DNA of 64,000 nucleotides, from positions 797,394-861,393 of the forward strand of contig BCKC01000007.1 in the NCBI GenBank assembly GCA_001600455.1. Direction: 5' to 3'. The position numbers and the translations under genes were made by a program. Source of the DNA: Endocalyx cinctus. Its lineage: Eukaryota > Ascomycota > Sordariomycetes > Amphisphaeriales > Apiosporaceae. The notes under the pieces were generated by a model, which saw nothing but the letters and a program-made list of their open reading frames with translations, made no database searches and was not told where the DNA came from. Positions 37,114 through 49,705 of the stretch are shown piece after piece (the first letter of the stretch is position 1; the number at the start of each line of letters is the position of its first letter).

Positions 37114-37135
37114 TACATACTTAATTAAGTATGTA
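37114..37135. repeat. Perfect 22-bp palindrome centred on TTAATTAA
   Basis: The left half TACATACTTAA is followed directly by its exact reverse complement. It has the same style as the palindrome at 10651 but with an AT centre. Confidence 0.95.
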
Positions 37136-38775
37136 CTATGTAGTGTAGATATCTAACCTTGTCAAATACAGAACAACAACATTAAAAAAAAAAAAAAAAG
37201 GGATCAACCTATAACTGTAACTACCATGCTCTTGAATCCTTCCTCGCCCCGGCTCTATCCGAATGTTATGTACTCCGTATGATAAGGAAGAAGTGAAAGC
37301 TCAAAGAGGATCCGAGCGAGAAAAAAAAACACACAAACACATACGCACAAGCAGAAATACCCAATAGCAGTGAATTGCGCGTTTACGTAGATATGTATGT
37401 ATGTGTATCGGCGAAATTACCTAATAATCTCTAGAGGACATGGTAATACCATCGTCAACCACCCCCGGTTTGTAAGGTATACACTACCTAGGTAGCTTTC
37501 CTGTTGAAACCCCCCTTTTTATATATATATATATTTTTTATTGCGTGTATCAGGATCTTGTCTAAACTCAAAGAAGCAAGTTGGAGGGGGCGTGGGGTAA
37601 ATGCGAAGGGGGAAAAGACCGTAAGTCATAAAATTATACATACCTACCTACCTAGAGGTATACATGGTAAGATAAGTTTATACAAGGTATACAATTCTAG
37701 ATAGCATCGTCATTGTCGTCATCACCATCACCACAATTATCACCAGCAGCAGTAAAACAAATCAAGTCTAGATAAAACCAAATTAAGGGGGAAGGGGGAA
37801 AAAAGGTAGCTTAAGTCTAAATGGTGTTTAGGAGATGCATATCTATAAATCATGAGAAAGATACCATTAACCTAGTATCAAGATATCCAGTACGTGGGGG
37901 GGAATCAGATAAATATTTGAATTTTTGTTTTCGCTGAGCTTGAGCTTGAGCTTTCCAAATCTCTCCGGGGACGACTGCCAATAGCTATTGCCCGAATTCG
38001 AGGGTCAACAAGAAAATTAGAAAACCCCGAACTACCCTTCACTTCAAAATCCTTCCCAATGCCAGTAGGTCCCGGCGCTTTTCTTCTTTTTTCTTTTGCG
38101 AGACCTCCCGGTAGATAAAATGTCCATTCGTAAGCATAAAATAAATCCAAAAAATAATAATAATGTGTGGTATGAACAAGGCAAAAGAGAAGAAAAAAAT
38201 AGCGAGAAAAAATCGGGTTCAAAAAAATAATGTGCAGAAATGTTGGTTCAAACAGAGTAGATTCTAAATAAACCTGGAGAAAAAGGCATTCCTAGACTCC
38301 AGAACACCAACAGCTGAGGCCCGCCCTTCTTCCACAAATACGTATCTTCGTCAGCTTTAAGGAACCCTAGGGAACATGCGCCCAGTAATGCCGCTTTTTT
38401 TTGTTTCATTTTTAGTTCGTACGCCGTTCGCCATGTCAGAAGGTGGTAGAAGATATCTGAAGAGCAATATAGAGACGAGACAGGACACAACTCTCGGATG
38501 CATTGTATAAACAGAATACCACCGACAGATTTATCGCTATTACGCGCCGATGATCCATATGCTGATGGTAACCACTTTCGAACGGTTAGTTAGTTGGTCG
38601 ATTGATTTGTTTCGTTCTAATAAGAAGGGTAGGTGCGATGGTACGATAAAAGATCAGACCAGACGAGAGTGAATTTTTGTGTTCTTTTTTTCTTTTTTTT
38701 TTCTTTTTCTTTTTAGTCGAACGATTATCGCCAGCTATTAACCCGACATCACGATAGACGATAGCCACTCATATT

Positions 38776-39598
38776 CTATAATATGACGCAGTGCGTTCCT
38801 CCCCTGCGACCACGGGGACCACGTCCGCTGCGGTCGCTACGGTCGCGGTGTGTGTGGGCGTCTCCGTTTGCCGGCCGTGGGCGACCGGAAGAGGCGAGTG
38901 GCCGGGTCGCCGCCTCTCGCTGCCTCCGCAGTATTCTGACGACGTCGTAAAAGGCCTTCTCCACGTTGATGCAGTTCTTCGCCGAAGCCTCGACAAATTC
39001 GCAACCCAACTCTCGCGCCAGTGCGTGGCCCTCTTGCGTCGATACTTCCCTTTCCGTCACGCGATCACTCTTGTTTCCGACAAGCATGATGGGGACGGCA
39101 CTCGGTGGTACAGAGGCAGATATCGGCGAACCTGGGTAGGTGGGCGAGGATTGACACGATTCTTTGACTCGCTGGATTTGATGGTGAAACCGTTTGATCC
39201 GGGAAAAGGACGATCGTGATGAGATGCTATAGACCAATACGAAACCTTCACCGTCACGAATCCACTGGTCACGCAGGGCCGTATACTCTTCTTGACCAGC
39301 CGTGTCCAGAACTTCGAGCATACACGCCGAACCGTCTATTACCACCTGCTTGCGGTAGGAATCTTCAATCGTGGGATCATACTAATAATAGCCGGTTAGA
39401 GGACGAGGTCAAATTTAAATCAATGCGCGAGCGTTGACGAAACATTTTGCGCGGTTGTTTAGTTTGCGTAGGGGGAGAGACAAAAGTACGTACTGTTTCA
39501 ACGAAATGTTGCAGACATAATTGAATCGTTAGAGCCGTTTTTCCAACGCCACCATCACCAAGCACCACCAACTTGTATAACACCATTTTTCCCGCCAT
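38776..39598 (-). CDS. RAS2: Ras2-type small GTPase
   Basis: Membrane-anchored signalling GTPase of the fungal Ras-2/RasB branch, acting in polarity, cAMP or MAPK signalling and development. Two exons on the minus strand, 39598-39494 and 39381-38776, with a 112-base intron, give 236 residues. G1 is GDGGVGKT (14-21), the effector region [12 protein letters not shown] begins exon 2, and G3 is DTAGQEEY (61-68, catalytic Gln65). NKSD replaces the usual NKCD in G4, and EASAKN is G5. A Ser/Pro-rich insert of about 20 residues precedes G4, as I remember for Neurospora ras-2. The C-terminal box is CVIL; the final Leu predicts geranylgeranylation rather than farnesylation. ATG 39598 gives [12 protein letters not shown], matching the family start. 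Confidence 0.95.
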
Positions 39599-40648
39599 GA
39601 CGATTTGCGGAAGTGTCGCGGACGGACCCGACAACTCCTTTGATTATCGGTTACGACGGAAACGAGGGGGGAAGAGGAAGGAAGAATTTATACGAGGGTA
39701 GGAGAGAGAATAAAGTAATGGTGATAATAGTAATTAATTAGAGGGAACCAAATGATACCAAATGAAGCGCAGGTAAATAGGTAAAATAGGTACAGTAGGT
39801 ATCGAAATGATGTGTTTGTATTAACTTCAAGGAAGCTAAGTAATAAATATTAAAGTAAAGGCTGGCTGGAGAAGTTGGATCGGATCTGCAAAACAGATTC
39901 GGATGTCTATTATCGCCCGATGGGTTGACAAGTCTCGTTCGGGGTTGCGAAAACGGATTTTACGGTGATGTATTGTGATTTTCAATCTTTCCTTTTATTT
40001 TTTTATTTTATTTTTTAATAGACGTTATAGGGATTTGGTGGTTAAATTTGGGTGAGAAGATAATGTCTCGGTTTCGAGGTTGCTCATAGGCAAAGGGGGG
40101 GTGGAAGAGAAGAGGGAAAAAAATAAATAAAAAAAAAAAAAAAAAAAAAAATACTTTAGACCGAATAGTTTAGTATATGAGAAATGGAGAAGGAGGAGCA
40201 CAGGGAGTTGGAAAGAAGTTAGTGTAAACTTGGGCCGAGCAGGATATGTAGATTTTGGGTGTATTGTGGAGATTTGTATATAAAAAAAAAAAAATAAAAA
40301 ATAAAAAGTCGGGTACTTTCTTCTCTATCAATCAATCTCAATCTACTTAAGTATATATATATGGATATAAGTAAGCACAATGCAGTTATTCTAACATACA
40401 CTTTGAACGAATATTTATTTATTTAATTTTTTTGAAATATATATATAAATCAAATAGGTTAGAAATAAATAAATAAGATAAAATAAAAAAGAGAAGAGAG
40501 AGAAAGTGGGTAGGTAAAGTAAAACTAAGTAAAGATAGAGATAATAGAGAAGATAGATGGTTATTATTAAAAAAAAAAAAAAAAAAAAAAAAGACTCCGC
40601 TATTTGCTCCCACTCTCCGAAGTATGTGCATACTACCTAAGTAAAGTA

Positions 40649-40681
40649 TTACGGGTACTGTAACTACTACAGTACCCGTAA
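40649..40681. repeat. Perfect 14-bp inverted repeat with 5-base loop
   Basis: Arm TTACGGGTACTGTA (40649-40662), loop of 5 bases, and the exact reverse complement (40668-40681). The AT-rich surroundings make the GGGTAC core stand out. There is no T-run directly after it, and it is not near a gene end. Confidence 0.97.
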
Positions 40682-41089
40682 CCTTATGAGCTTACCAACC
40701 TAACTCCCTACCAGCCTTCTAGGTTAGGTATGTACTTAAAGTCTTACTTACCTAGCTACCTAGGTACCTATTTACTTATTTACTTATTTACTTACTTGCC
40801 TAGGGTACTTTGGTAGTATACTATGCGTAGTATCATAGGTAGGATACTATATGTATTCGTAGTACATATACTATGCCTATATGTAAAGTACTCGTAACCA
40901 GGGTAAAATCCAAAGCGGGATGGGGAGACCGACGGAAGGAATCAAGTTCTGTCATTCGTCTGATTTTTCTTAATTGTTAATTTTTAATTTTTAATTTTTT
41001 TTTTTTTTATCTCTTACATATTCTCCTCTCTCTCTCTCTTTCCCTCACCCTCTCCTTCTATTTCTATTTCTGTCTATTTTATTTATGTT

Positions 41090-41115
41090 TTCTTCTTCTT
41101 CTTCTTCTTCTTCTT
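41090..41115. repeat. (TTC)n microsatellite
   Basis: About eight TTC/CTT units inside a longer pyrimidine-rich tract (41020-41160). Confidence 0.9.
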
Positions 41116-41436
41116 TCTCTGATTTATGATCATTCCTCCTTTTTTTTTTTAAACCCCTTGATCATTTTTATGCTCTATAATCTAATTTCTTTTTTGTTCT
41201 TCCACTTTCGAGGTTACACGTTACATTTTGCTCTCTAATCAGAAAGGCGGCAAATATAATACGTACGGCGTTTAGATGCCTACGTATCTACGTATAAGTT
41301 ACTTAATAGCTGGATAAGGATAATATATCATCCCCCCCTCCCCTTCCACCCCCTTTGCCTTGTCGTTTTACTTGTATGTAGTAGATACATACGAGTATAC
41401 ATACATCTCACACATCTCATACCTAAGTATATATAC

Positions 41437-41463
41437 ACTTACCTAAGTCATACTTAGGTAAGT
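41437..41463. repeat. Perfect 12-bp inverted repeat with 3-base loop
   Basis: Arm ACTTACCTAAGT (41437-41448), loop CAT, and the exact reverse complement (41452-41463). The arm is a near relative of the TACCTAGGTA word. Confidence 0.97.
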
Positions 41464-42295
41464 CATTGTATAGGTAGAATGATAAACGGTGCATTGTTAG
41501 AGCAAAGACGGATCCTTGGTTAGCCTTGAGCTCAGATTTCTTCCATGTAAAGAAGCCTGTGGAACTTGACTTGATTGGCTCTTCTATCTCGCTTTAGGGT
41601 ATATACACTTCATATACTTCATATACTTGAATACTTATAGATACACTTACTTTAGTATACTATCAGCTTGAACTTATGACATGTAGGTAAAACTGGTACG
41701 CGCTCATCCGCCCACAATCCTTAAATCGTAGCTTCCGAATTTCTTTTCTAATTTACTTTGCGAGTCATCAGTCATATTTACGTAGTCCTATTTTCCCTAT
41801 TTTTCATGTATATTATTAGAAGTTTGAATCGGTATTTTGTTAGGTTAAGTATAGTATTACGACAAGATGGCAGAGTAGGAATCGATAAGTATAGAATATC
41901 GAAGTCAAGTCCAAGCTCAATAAGCATATACTATTACCTAGTATATAGTATATATACCTTAGGTACCTAGTCACTATTTAGTACTTAAAGATACGTAGTC
42001 CTAACTACCTAGGTACCTAAAACTTACCTACCTAACATACTACATACATAGTACAATAGGTAGTAAATCACCCGTATGTACAGTACGTACATCCTCTAGA
42101 ATATGGTTACTTCCTAAGGTAGGAATTATGATAACAATGATCAAACTTAAAAGTATTTAGGGTTACAACAGCAATGACGTTGTATTCACGCGGGTATACT
42201 AAGTAGGTACTGGACCTAAATGTAGCTTAATTACATAAATCCATATATATCCATATCCATGGATGTATATGTATCATGGATATATATACATACCT

Positions 42296-42315
42296 AGGCA
42301 TACTTATGTATGCCT
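42296..42315. repeat. 8-bp inverted repeat with 4-base loop
   Basis: AGGCATAC, loop TTAT, GTATGCCT. It overlaps a CCTAGG word, so it belongs to the same class of structured intergenic words. Confidence 0.9.
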
Positions 42316-44492
42316 TTACATGTAGCCCCAAATCAAGTTTTAATATTCTTACGGTCGTATATAAATATATATATATATATACACGTAGGTATACACGTAC
42401 TTAGGTATATGTATATCCTATATGTATATACACCCTAAGTATATGCATGTCGAATGGTTGTAGTAGAATATTATGTAAATTAATATGTAGTGATTACTTG
42501 CGTCACTTGAATCCCATCCTTCCAACTTTTCACCCTCTCCAGGGTATGACAACAGCTTTAACCCCCTAGGTCTACCCTAGGTCTACGTACTGTACCATTT
42601 CTAGTCCTAAACATGAGGCTTTGGCTTTTGATCATGGGTACCGATGTCCGTATTAGGCTTTGTAAGTTTCTGACACATGTACTACTCTATAGCCTTAACT
42701 CTAGCTGCCTGCCCTCCAACATACAAGGTATGTAGCGCATGCCGATACGCATCTTGGAAAACCTAAACTACTCATTTTGTCCTCTTCGCTTCCAGAAGAA
42801 GAAACGAGTAGTTGACATCCTTATAACCACCCATACATATTCGTATACGGTACATGCCACCTCCCCAAAATCGGCTAGTGAATCCCGACGTTTGTCCTTC
42901 ATTCCGTGGCTTCGGAACAGGAAAGCGAATGAGCACCGAGACCGAGATCGAGAATCGAGGATCAAGAATCGATACTTGAAGTGCCTGTCGTATCCAATAT
43001 ATTCAATATCCAAAAAGGATTAATTAATGCCTGTCTCGCTACTGTACGAGGTTGGAGGCTTCGTAGAAAATCTTATCTCTCTCCCTTTTTACAAGTCATT
43101 ATGGACTAACGTATGAGTTCCACGAGTCATTCGAGAACTCTGTCACATGGAAGCTCGCGTATAATTGTCTACACACCCTCGAGGCCTTCTGTTTCGAATC
43201 TCGAACCCTCATCTCACTAGAACAACACTATTTTATTCTACGCTCCTCGCGCTTCCACTCCTAGCACGGCTCGTCGTATGTCTCTATTGGCTAATGGCCG
43301 TTTACTTCACAGTATAAACCTTTCTTGCGTATCGTATACCCAATGGGCTGGTCATGTATGCACGGTCACCATAGTTTAGTCTTGGTCTACGCCGTTTACC
43401 GTCTACCCTAGTAGCATTGGCGCTTATTCCTAGCATAGAAATCGCTATCACTTTCAAAGATGCTGTTCTCGCAATTTCGATCTTAACAAATAGGATCTAT
43501 TTCTTGTGACTTGATCGGGGAACAGAATCTTTGATGGCTTGCGCGGCCTAGTGTAGTGAGTAAGTTTCCGTAAGCCCGTGTTCCCCAAACTTTTTTTCCC
43601 TTCTATTTCTTTTCTTTTCTCTAGGATGATAGTCCGCGCCCGATGACGTGACAAGTCGAAACAAGTCAGATTGCCTGCCGCATTCTGACTGGTGACATCG
43701 AAAAGTCGGGAATCTGGACTTGACCTACAGCCAAGTATGGTGCTTACATACGGGCATGTATATCTGATAAAGGAACCGTTCATGCAGATCTGACCTATCA
43801 TCATTTGCTTATTGCTCTGCGATGCCATATTCATGTATAGATCCTGTGGAAGTATCATCATTCAAGCATGTCATGTGGGGGGTGTTCCTTTCAACACATC
43901 GAGTCAGCATATCCATAATACGGCATCATATTTATCGTACACTAGAACGTCAGCCAATTTGTAACGCACCCCATGTTTCGATGAAACCTAAGCCTTCCCT
44001 TTCCCTTGGCTTCGTTGCGTATTAGTTTCCTCTGCCGACGCGTCAAATGTACGGTGGTAACTCGACTTGCACCACGTAAAAAAACACATGATACTCGGAA
44101 CATAAAATGGATAGTATATAAGCTATGGGAATGGGAAATGTCTAATTTCCTCCCGCGGCGGCATCACCGTTCCTACCCTTGACATTTAACACCATTTACT
44201 ACATATTGCTCTGGAATCAATTCTTGAGACACCGCCACGGATGCAGAGGTCGAGATCCGATAGACCGGCTGACCGGGTCCAAGCCCAGCATGGTCCGGGG
44301 TATTAAACCCTGCCCAGAAACCATGAAGCTGATCATTTATTCTCGAATTAATCGTTGATTTACAATGCCGGATCACGTTCAGGATTAGTCAGTAAATGTC
44401 ATAGCTCATTCCGAACCTCGAAACCTGACCGCAATTTCGCAGTTCTTCTTCGTCGGTAAAAGATTTGGGCCAATATTTTCATGGTTTCCCTC

Positions 44493-44493
44493 N
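44493..44493. other. Ambiguous base (N) beside a poly-C run
   Basis: The N directly precedes a run of about 16 C, 3' of the hydrolase gene. It is non-coding; probably a homopolymer length error. Confidence 0.9.
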
Positions 44494-44551
44494 CCCCCCC
44501 CCCCCCCCCTGACGTAAGACTTGCGGTCGTTGGCTTCTTCTGTCAGATCCG

Positions 44552-45511
44552 TTAAGCCAAGCCAAGACGCGCAGCCACCTCGACCAACCCGCCCTCCCCG
44601 TCGCCGACCCACAGGTCAACCCAATTCCGAGCCTCCTTGTAGCGATCTTGGTCACATTTCCAGCCTTCGTCTTCCTGGGGTCTCTCGACGTACTTGAACG
44701 AATTATCCGAGTTAATAATCGGCATTTCGGGAAACAAAATGGAGTAAGCCGGTCAAGACGCTTTGCTTGTCTTTTCGGATATATTATGACCGATTAAGAA
44801 AAAAAATCGACTAGGGTGTTATTATTTTTTACTCACAATAGTTCGTAGGCCGTTCGACCTTGCGCCCTGCAAATCTCCTAAATGCGCAGCGACCATGGCC
44901 ACCTCGTCAGGTCGAAACCCGAGCTTCTTAGCGGTTCCCAGATACGTGCTGGGATGGGGCTTGTAAGCGCCGAATTCCTCCGTCGACGTGATATGGCGAA
45001 AGCGGAGACCGCCCCCGTCGCTCAGATCCCGCAGCAGGGACGCGGTCCCGTTGGAGAGGGTGGACGTGACGAACTTCGTACCGAGCTTCTCGACGCCCGC
45101 GGGCGAGTCCGGCCACGGTCGCAGGCGGTGCCAGACCAGGCTCAAGCGAAGGACCTCGTCGTCCGAGTACACGCCGGCGACGTCCCACCGGGCGAGCAGC
45201 TCGACGAGGCTATCGCGGTGGTGCGCGTCGATATCCTTCCACGCCGTAACGCCCGGCACGAACGACCGCGTGAACGTCGAGTACCCGTCCCGCCACTCCT
45301 GCGCGAACCGGCCCCAGTCCTCCGCCGAGACGGACGCGAACCGACGCCGCAGCTCCGGTGACAGGGCCTCGAACCCGGTCGACGAGACTTTGTCCCGAGC
45401 CCGCTCCACTAGCTCCCGGTGCACGCTCCATCGCCAATCCACAACCGTGCCGAAGACGTCGAAGGTCAGGGCTTTTACGTTTTTGAGAGCCTCGGGGACT
45501 TCGGTTGCCAT
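44552..45511 (-). CDS. Haloacid dehalogenase type II-like (HAD superfamily) hydrolase
   Basis: HAD-superfamily hydrolase related to L-2-haloacid dehalogenases. Exons on the minus strand, 45511-44837 and 44692-44552, with a 144-base intron, give 271 residues. Motif I is FDVFGTVVDW (nucleophile Asp18), motif II is STLSNG (Ser153 and Asn154), motif III is the Lys in AYKPHP (Lys184), and motif IV is AAHLGDLQGA (Asp213). A helical cap lies at about 30-125. ATG 45511 is preferred because the longer frame begins with GTG. Family members hydrolyse the C-halogen bond of 2-haloacids or act as phosphatases; the fungal substrate is unknown. It is isolated in gene-poor DNA. Confidence 0.92.
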
Positions 45512-48500
45512 TTTTATAGTAGGAGATACGTACACTTCCTTTTTTTTTCTTTTTTCTTGCAGCTGTGTCTCTTTAATAACGCGTCATGTAGGTATTGGAA
45601 CGCGTCAAATCACGTCTCTATTTCTTTCCTATCTTATATTTATTGCTACCAACAAAAACAAATATACATTTTGAGTATGGAAAAAATATCGTGAATGGTG
45701 TCCGATATCCGGCTTAATACAAAGACAGTTTAGTACCTAGATAGCCAGATTAAGTAATTTAGGTAACTACGACGTCAGTCCACCAGTCCGCCCCCGTGCG
45801 GGGCTTCTTACATCTACCGAGGATATCAAGGTCTTTTATTCCCGCTGTATCCGTCTTCACCTGTGAAAAGCACGTAATCGGCGTAGGGCTTACTTATCTC
45901 CTTACCAAGGCTTATTGGCGCTCCGAACAACCTCAACTTTGACTACCTGTTTACATAGGCCAATTGAATTTCTCCCGCATCATGAAGTATTCTCGGTGTA
46001 CTTTCCACGAGTAATTTGGGGGATAAATTTGTATAGAATATCTTTGCCGTCTTAGACAACTGATGTATACAAGAAGACCTTACCGATGTCGACACTAGTA
46101 TTATGAGAATGAGAACTTTCGATATGTTCATAAGTGTGTATTATTCAGCATTTGGTTCCACGTAGTTTTTACTCATAACTGATACCGATAACTTTTTCTG
46201 ATACGTAGTTGAATCATCCATAAGGCCTAGTGATACCTACTCGGTCGCAACTACGTTCCACCGTGAAAGTGTGAAATACTCAGGATCAAGTACTAGGTGC
46301 ACTTAGTTATCGTAAGTGATGATTGGGATGGAATTACCTTCGGGTCTAAGACGGCCACTCCGCAGGATCGGGAGAGCATATAGAGCAAGTACCTAGATGA
46401 AAGGAGATCAGAAGGACCCGAATGACAGGCTTCTTGGTCATTACTCGGAAACTCTCCTCCCCTTTCCCGCGAGGGTGACCAAAACTGTATAATACGGATC
46501 GTGAAATAAAATCAAGTTGGTCATCGTAACAATACCCCTGACATGATTGAACTGGGATGAAATTCGAGTTCATATCTCAAAAAATCCTTTATACATATTT
46601 CGTTTAGTTCAAGCCTGGTGATATGATCAACGGGTCGGGTCGGATGCGTCGGGCTACGATGACTCGTATTCGCGGGATGAAAGGGGACTAGAGGCCATAT
46701 CTGATAGATTGATCAATATTACGATATTGACAGATATCACGCTATCTAATTCGTATTTAGGGGCTGTAGAAGCTAGCTTTAGACTTACGATAGTCTGAGT
46801 GTCTTCGATAATTATATAGATAGATAAAAAAAGGAAATGACAACCCAACGCTTTGGGTCTTGTTGGTGATCAGGCTGCGTACCCCTTAATGAAATAACAT
46901 ATCACAAATTTGCGATGGACATTTTCAAGAGTATTTTGATCCACTGACGCAAATTCATGCTCGATAGATTAGGAACTCGCGTAGAGCCGGGTGAACGTAA
47001 CTGGATACCGCTGTTGCTCCGTCTTTCCTCGGAAAAACATGTAAGTAGATCACGTTATACACTCCGTGTTATCCTACCAGCTTGACCAAAGTATAGGGCA
47101 CAGTTAGAAATTAAACGACTTATCAACAGCTCGAGATCATAAGAGGCTAAGAGGACCGAGTAAGGGTCTTCAAAATATCGTCGCATGTAATACAGAATAA
47201 TCCTTTATGCGAAGCCTTATTATCCTTCGCCTATGTGCCTCTATTTTCGTCTCTCTGTGGCGTAGAGTTATGCTCCGTACGAGAGAGCTGAATCCCAGAT
47301 ACAAATTTCAACGGCGAGGTAGAGAAGATCGGGATGCTGCCAACACAATAGTCTCCCCGGTAATGAAGTGCGAAGAAGCTTGGCCCTATAACCAACAAGT
47401 CTTCCGAAAGCTTGTTCAGGGATGAAGTCTTGAGAAATAAGAGGGTGATTACATCACGGAAAGACCAACAGCTTGGCTAACACGGCCTCTGTGTCAAAAG
47501 CATCTGACCGTACCGACGGGGGAATATATCTTTCTACTTGCTACTGGCGGTGTTAGTCAACCGTCAAAGCATTTGTGAATATACTTAGGTAAGTATTAGT
47601 CATAACCGACGAACCCGCACCCATCGCGATCCCTTCATATGCTTTGGAGCCAATATCTCTTTCTGGAGGGTAACTCTTCCGATAAGAGAAATTAAGTAAA
47701 CCAAGATGCGAGGGATTCCTACATGTATCAAGGAGTTGAGGTCATCAATACTTTCTTTACTTCACCAAATTATCTGAGCCCAATAAGACTATCCCACTTC
47801 GTGGTAACCCAGTTTGATCCGACATATTTCTTTTCGATTAATGATATATATATATAACATAGACTACGTATCATGAAATCTATCTTAGGTTGTTGGCCCA
47901 GATACACGAACCTACTTACCTACGAGACTTACAGACTACAAGCAAAACAAACGTTGGTCGTAGAAGAAAAAGGTACCTGGGACCGAGACCGGCATACGAC
48001 CTCCTTTTTCTTCTTTGCTTTCATGAGTTACCAAAAGAACAAAGTAGTAAGCCTATACATATCCTCTTACGAATCATTTCCATCTCTTTTCTTCTTTACT
48101 TTTTTTTTTTTTCTAATTCGTCCGGTATAAATTACCGGATTGAGTGAGTAAGCAGATTTGGTTGAATGCCCAATTTTATGAAAAAGAAAAAGGAAAGTAA
48201 AAAATCAAATAAAATTCGAGGACTATCCTTTATTCCCCCCCTTCTCTTCACCCCTTATACTTTTGAGAAACCGGTGACAGGAAAAGAATGAGCTTAATAT
48301 TGAAAGGAAGCTTAGTTACAACGGCAACATCTTTTTTCCCCCCAATGTTACAGTATTAGGTGGGAAAAAAAAAGATTCGGATCGGACATTCCCTATTACG
48401 GTAATTGCTACCTAACAACCTTACCCCTTTTTTCCCCGGAATCAGAACCCGTAATAAAAACAATATTTATTTCTTCACTCTCTTTTGAACACTGTACTCA

Positions 48501-48747
48501 GATATGTCACTTCAAGTACTGTGCCGCATCTGCTCAAAGTTGCGTCCCCAGAAAATTTGACGCATCTTTCAATATTTCATCACATTTCGTTTTTTTTTTG
48601 GGTTGGAGAGAATATGGAGGATAAAAAAAAAAAAAAAAAAAAAAAAAGAGAGATAGAGAGACAGCGCCACGGGTCTTGAGTTACAAGGGTACAGGGATGG
48701 AGAGTTATGCTATGTCATGTACTGTACTTAAAATAGATATCTGAACC

Positions 48748-48774
48748 ATCTCTCTCTCTCTCTCTCTCTCTCTC
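48748..48774. repeat. (TC)n microsatellite
   Basis: About thirteen TC units followed directly by a C-run and more CT. Confidence 0.92.
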
Positions 48775-48847
48775 CCCCCCTCTCTCAGTTAATTATTCTT
48801 TCAAACTAAAGCAGACTTTCTCTTTTCTGAACTCCCATAAGAAAAGG

Positions 48848-48879
<32 letters not shown>

Positions 48880-49681
48880 GTAAGTAATCTGTACTTGAGG
48901 TAGCGAATTGCGAAGTAGTGTAACACTGGACGATTCCATTGCATAGGTACTACGTCTCTCTGTTTTTTTTTTCTTAACGAGCCGCCCCCCAGTCCATATC
49001 TTTCCTTTTTCTTTTTTCCCCGTACAACTCCCCATTTCCGCCCGCACACAGCCAGCATATGCAAGCGCTTACCGGTAACCTACCTACGACTAGCGAAATT
49101 AATATTCCGTGACGCGCTGTCCTGTCAATGGCCCGATAAAAGCATGTACGTAGTAGTATAGGGACGTCCGGGGTGTATAAATGTCCATATAGGGTACAGC
49201 AGAGCTCAAGTCCTATAGTCTTCAATGTATCTAATGAAGGCCAAACTCTTACGTTACATTCCAGAGCGAGAAGGCCGCAAAAAAAAAAGAAAAAAAAGAA
49301 AAGGAGTGGTTAAGAATGAGACAAACATTTAGGGGAAAACACAAAGTTTCCCCGAGAGAGAAAAAAAAAGATGAAAAGGCCTTATACTTTTCTAAGCAAT
49401 CAAGCTTTTAACTACTATGTATACTAACCGACAACTCGACGAGTGCGAGGGCTAGTATATCTAAACACCGGGCATTGGTTTCGTCGCACGACGAGCTACC
49501 AACCCTTGGTACTGAACACATGCGAGATGTGAGTACGTACGGTTTAGATATTTTTAGGATAATCTATCACGAGGGAATACCGTCCTGGCCTGCCTGCCTT
49601 ATCTAGATTCAGTCGGGACGTTGCATAAAAGGGGGGTTCCAAGAAACTTCTTTGACAGTTGCCGTCTTCCCAATTTGATGG

Positions 49682-49705
49682 TTTTTTTTTTTTTTTTTTT
49701 TTTTT
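49682..49705. repeat. Poly-T run of about 24
   Basis: The longest uninterrupted T run that I see in this interval. Confidence 0.9.

Larger units (their letters stand above)
23691..38775. other. 15-kb gene-poor interval between convergent SSO1 and RAS2
   Basis: No conserved gene is seen over 15 kb. The DNA is AT-leaning, mixed and not repetitive at large scale, but is studded with homopolymers (for example A18 near 25650, A22 near 33026, T20 near 31278), purine or pyrimidine tracts and microsatellites. TACCTAGGTA copies are at 32033, 35229 and 37485, and a 22-bp palindrome is at 37114-37135. Open frames here are short, lack conserved motifs and usually run through low-complexity tracts. One 44-codon frame at 33101 has a more protein-like composition. 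Long non-coding RNAs or multi-exon small secreted proteins could be hidden. Confidence 0.55.
39599..44551. other. 5-kb intergenic region between RAS2 and the HAD hydrolase
   Basis: Upstream of RAS2 and downstream of the hydrolase, which is also on the minus strand. No gene is seen. It is dense in TACCTAGGTA-like words (40620-40900, 41400-41470, 41940-42450) and holds several perfect hairpins, A-runs of 20 or more (40131, 40570), and CT/TTC repeats (41020-41120). Confidence 0.55.

Noticed and set aside
40649..40681. Hairpin considered as a transcription terminator
   Set aside because: Fungal protein genes do not use such terminators and no gene ends nearby, so it is reported only as an inverted repeat.
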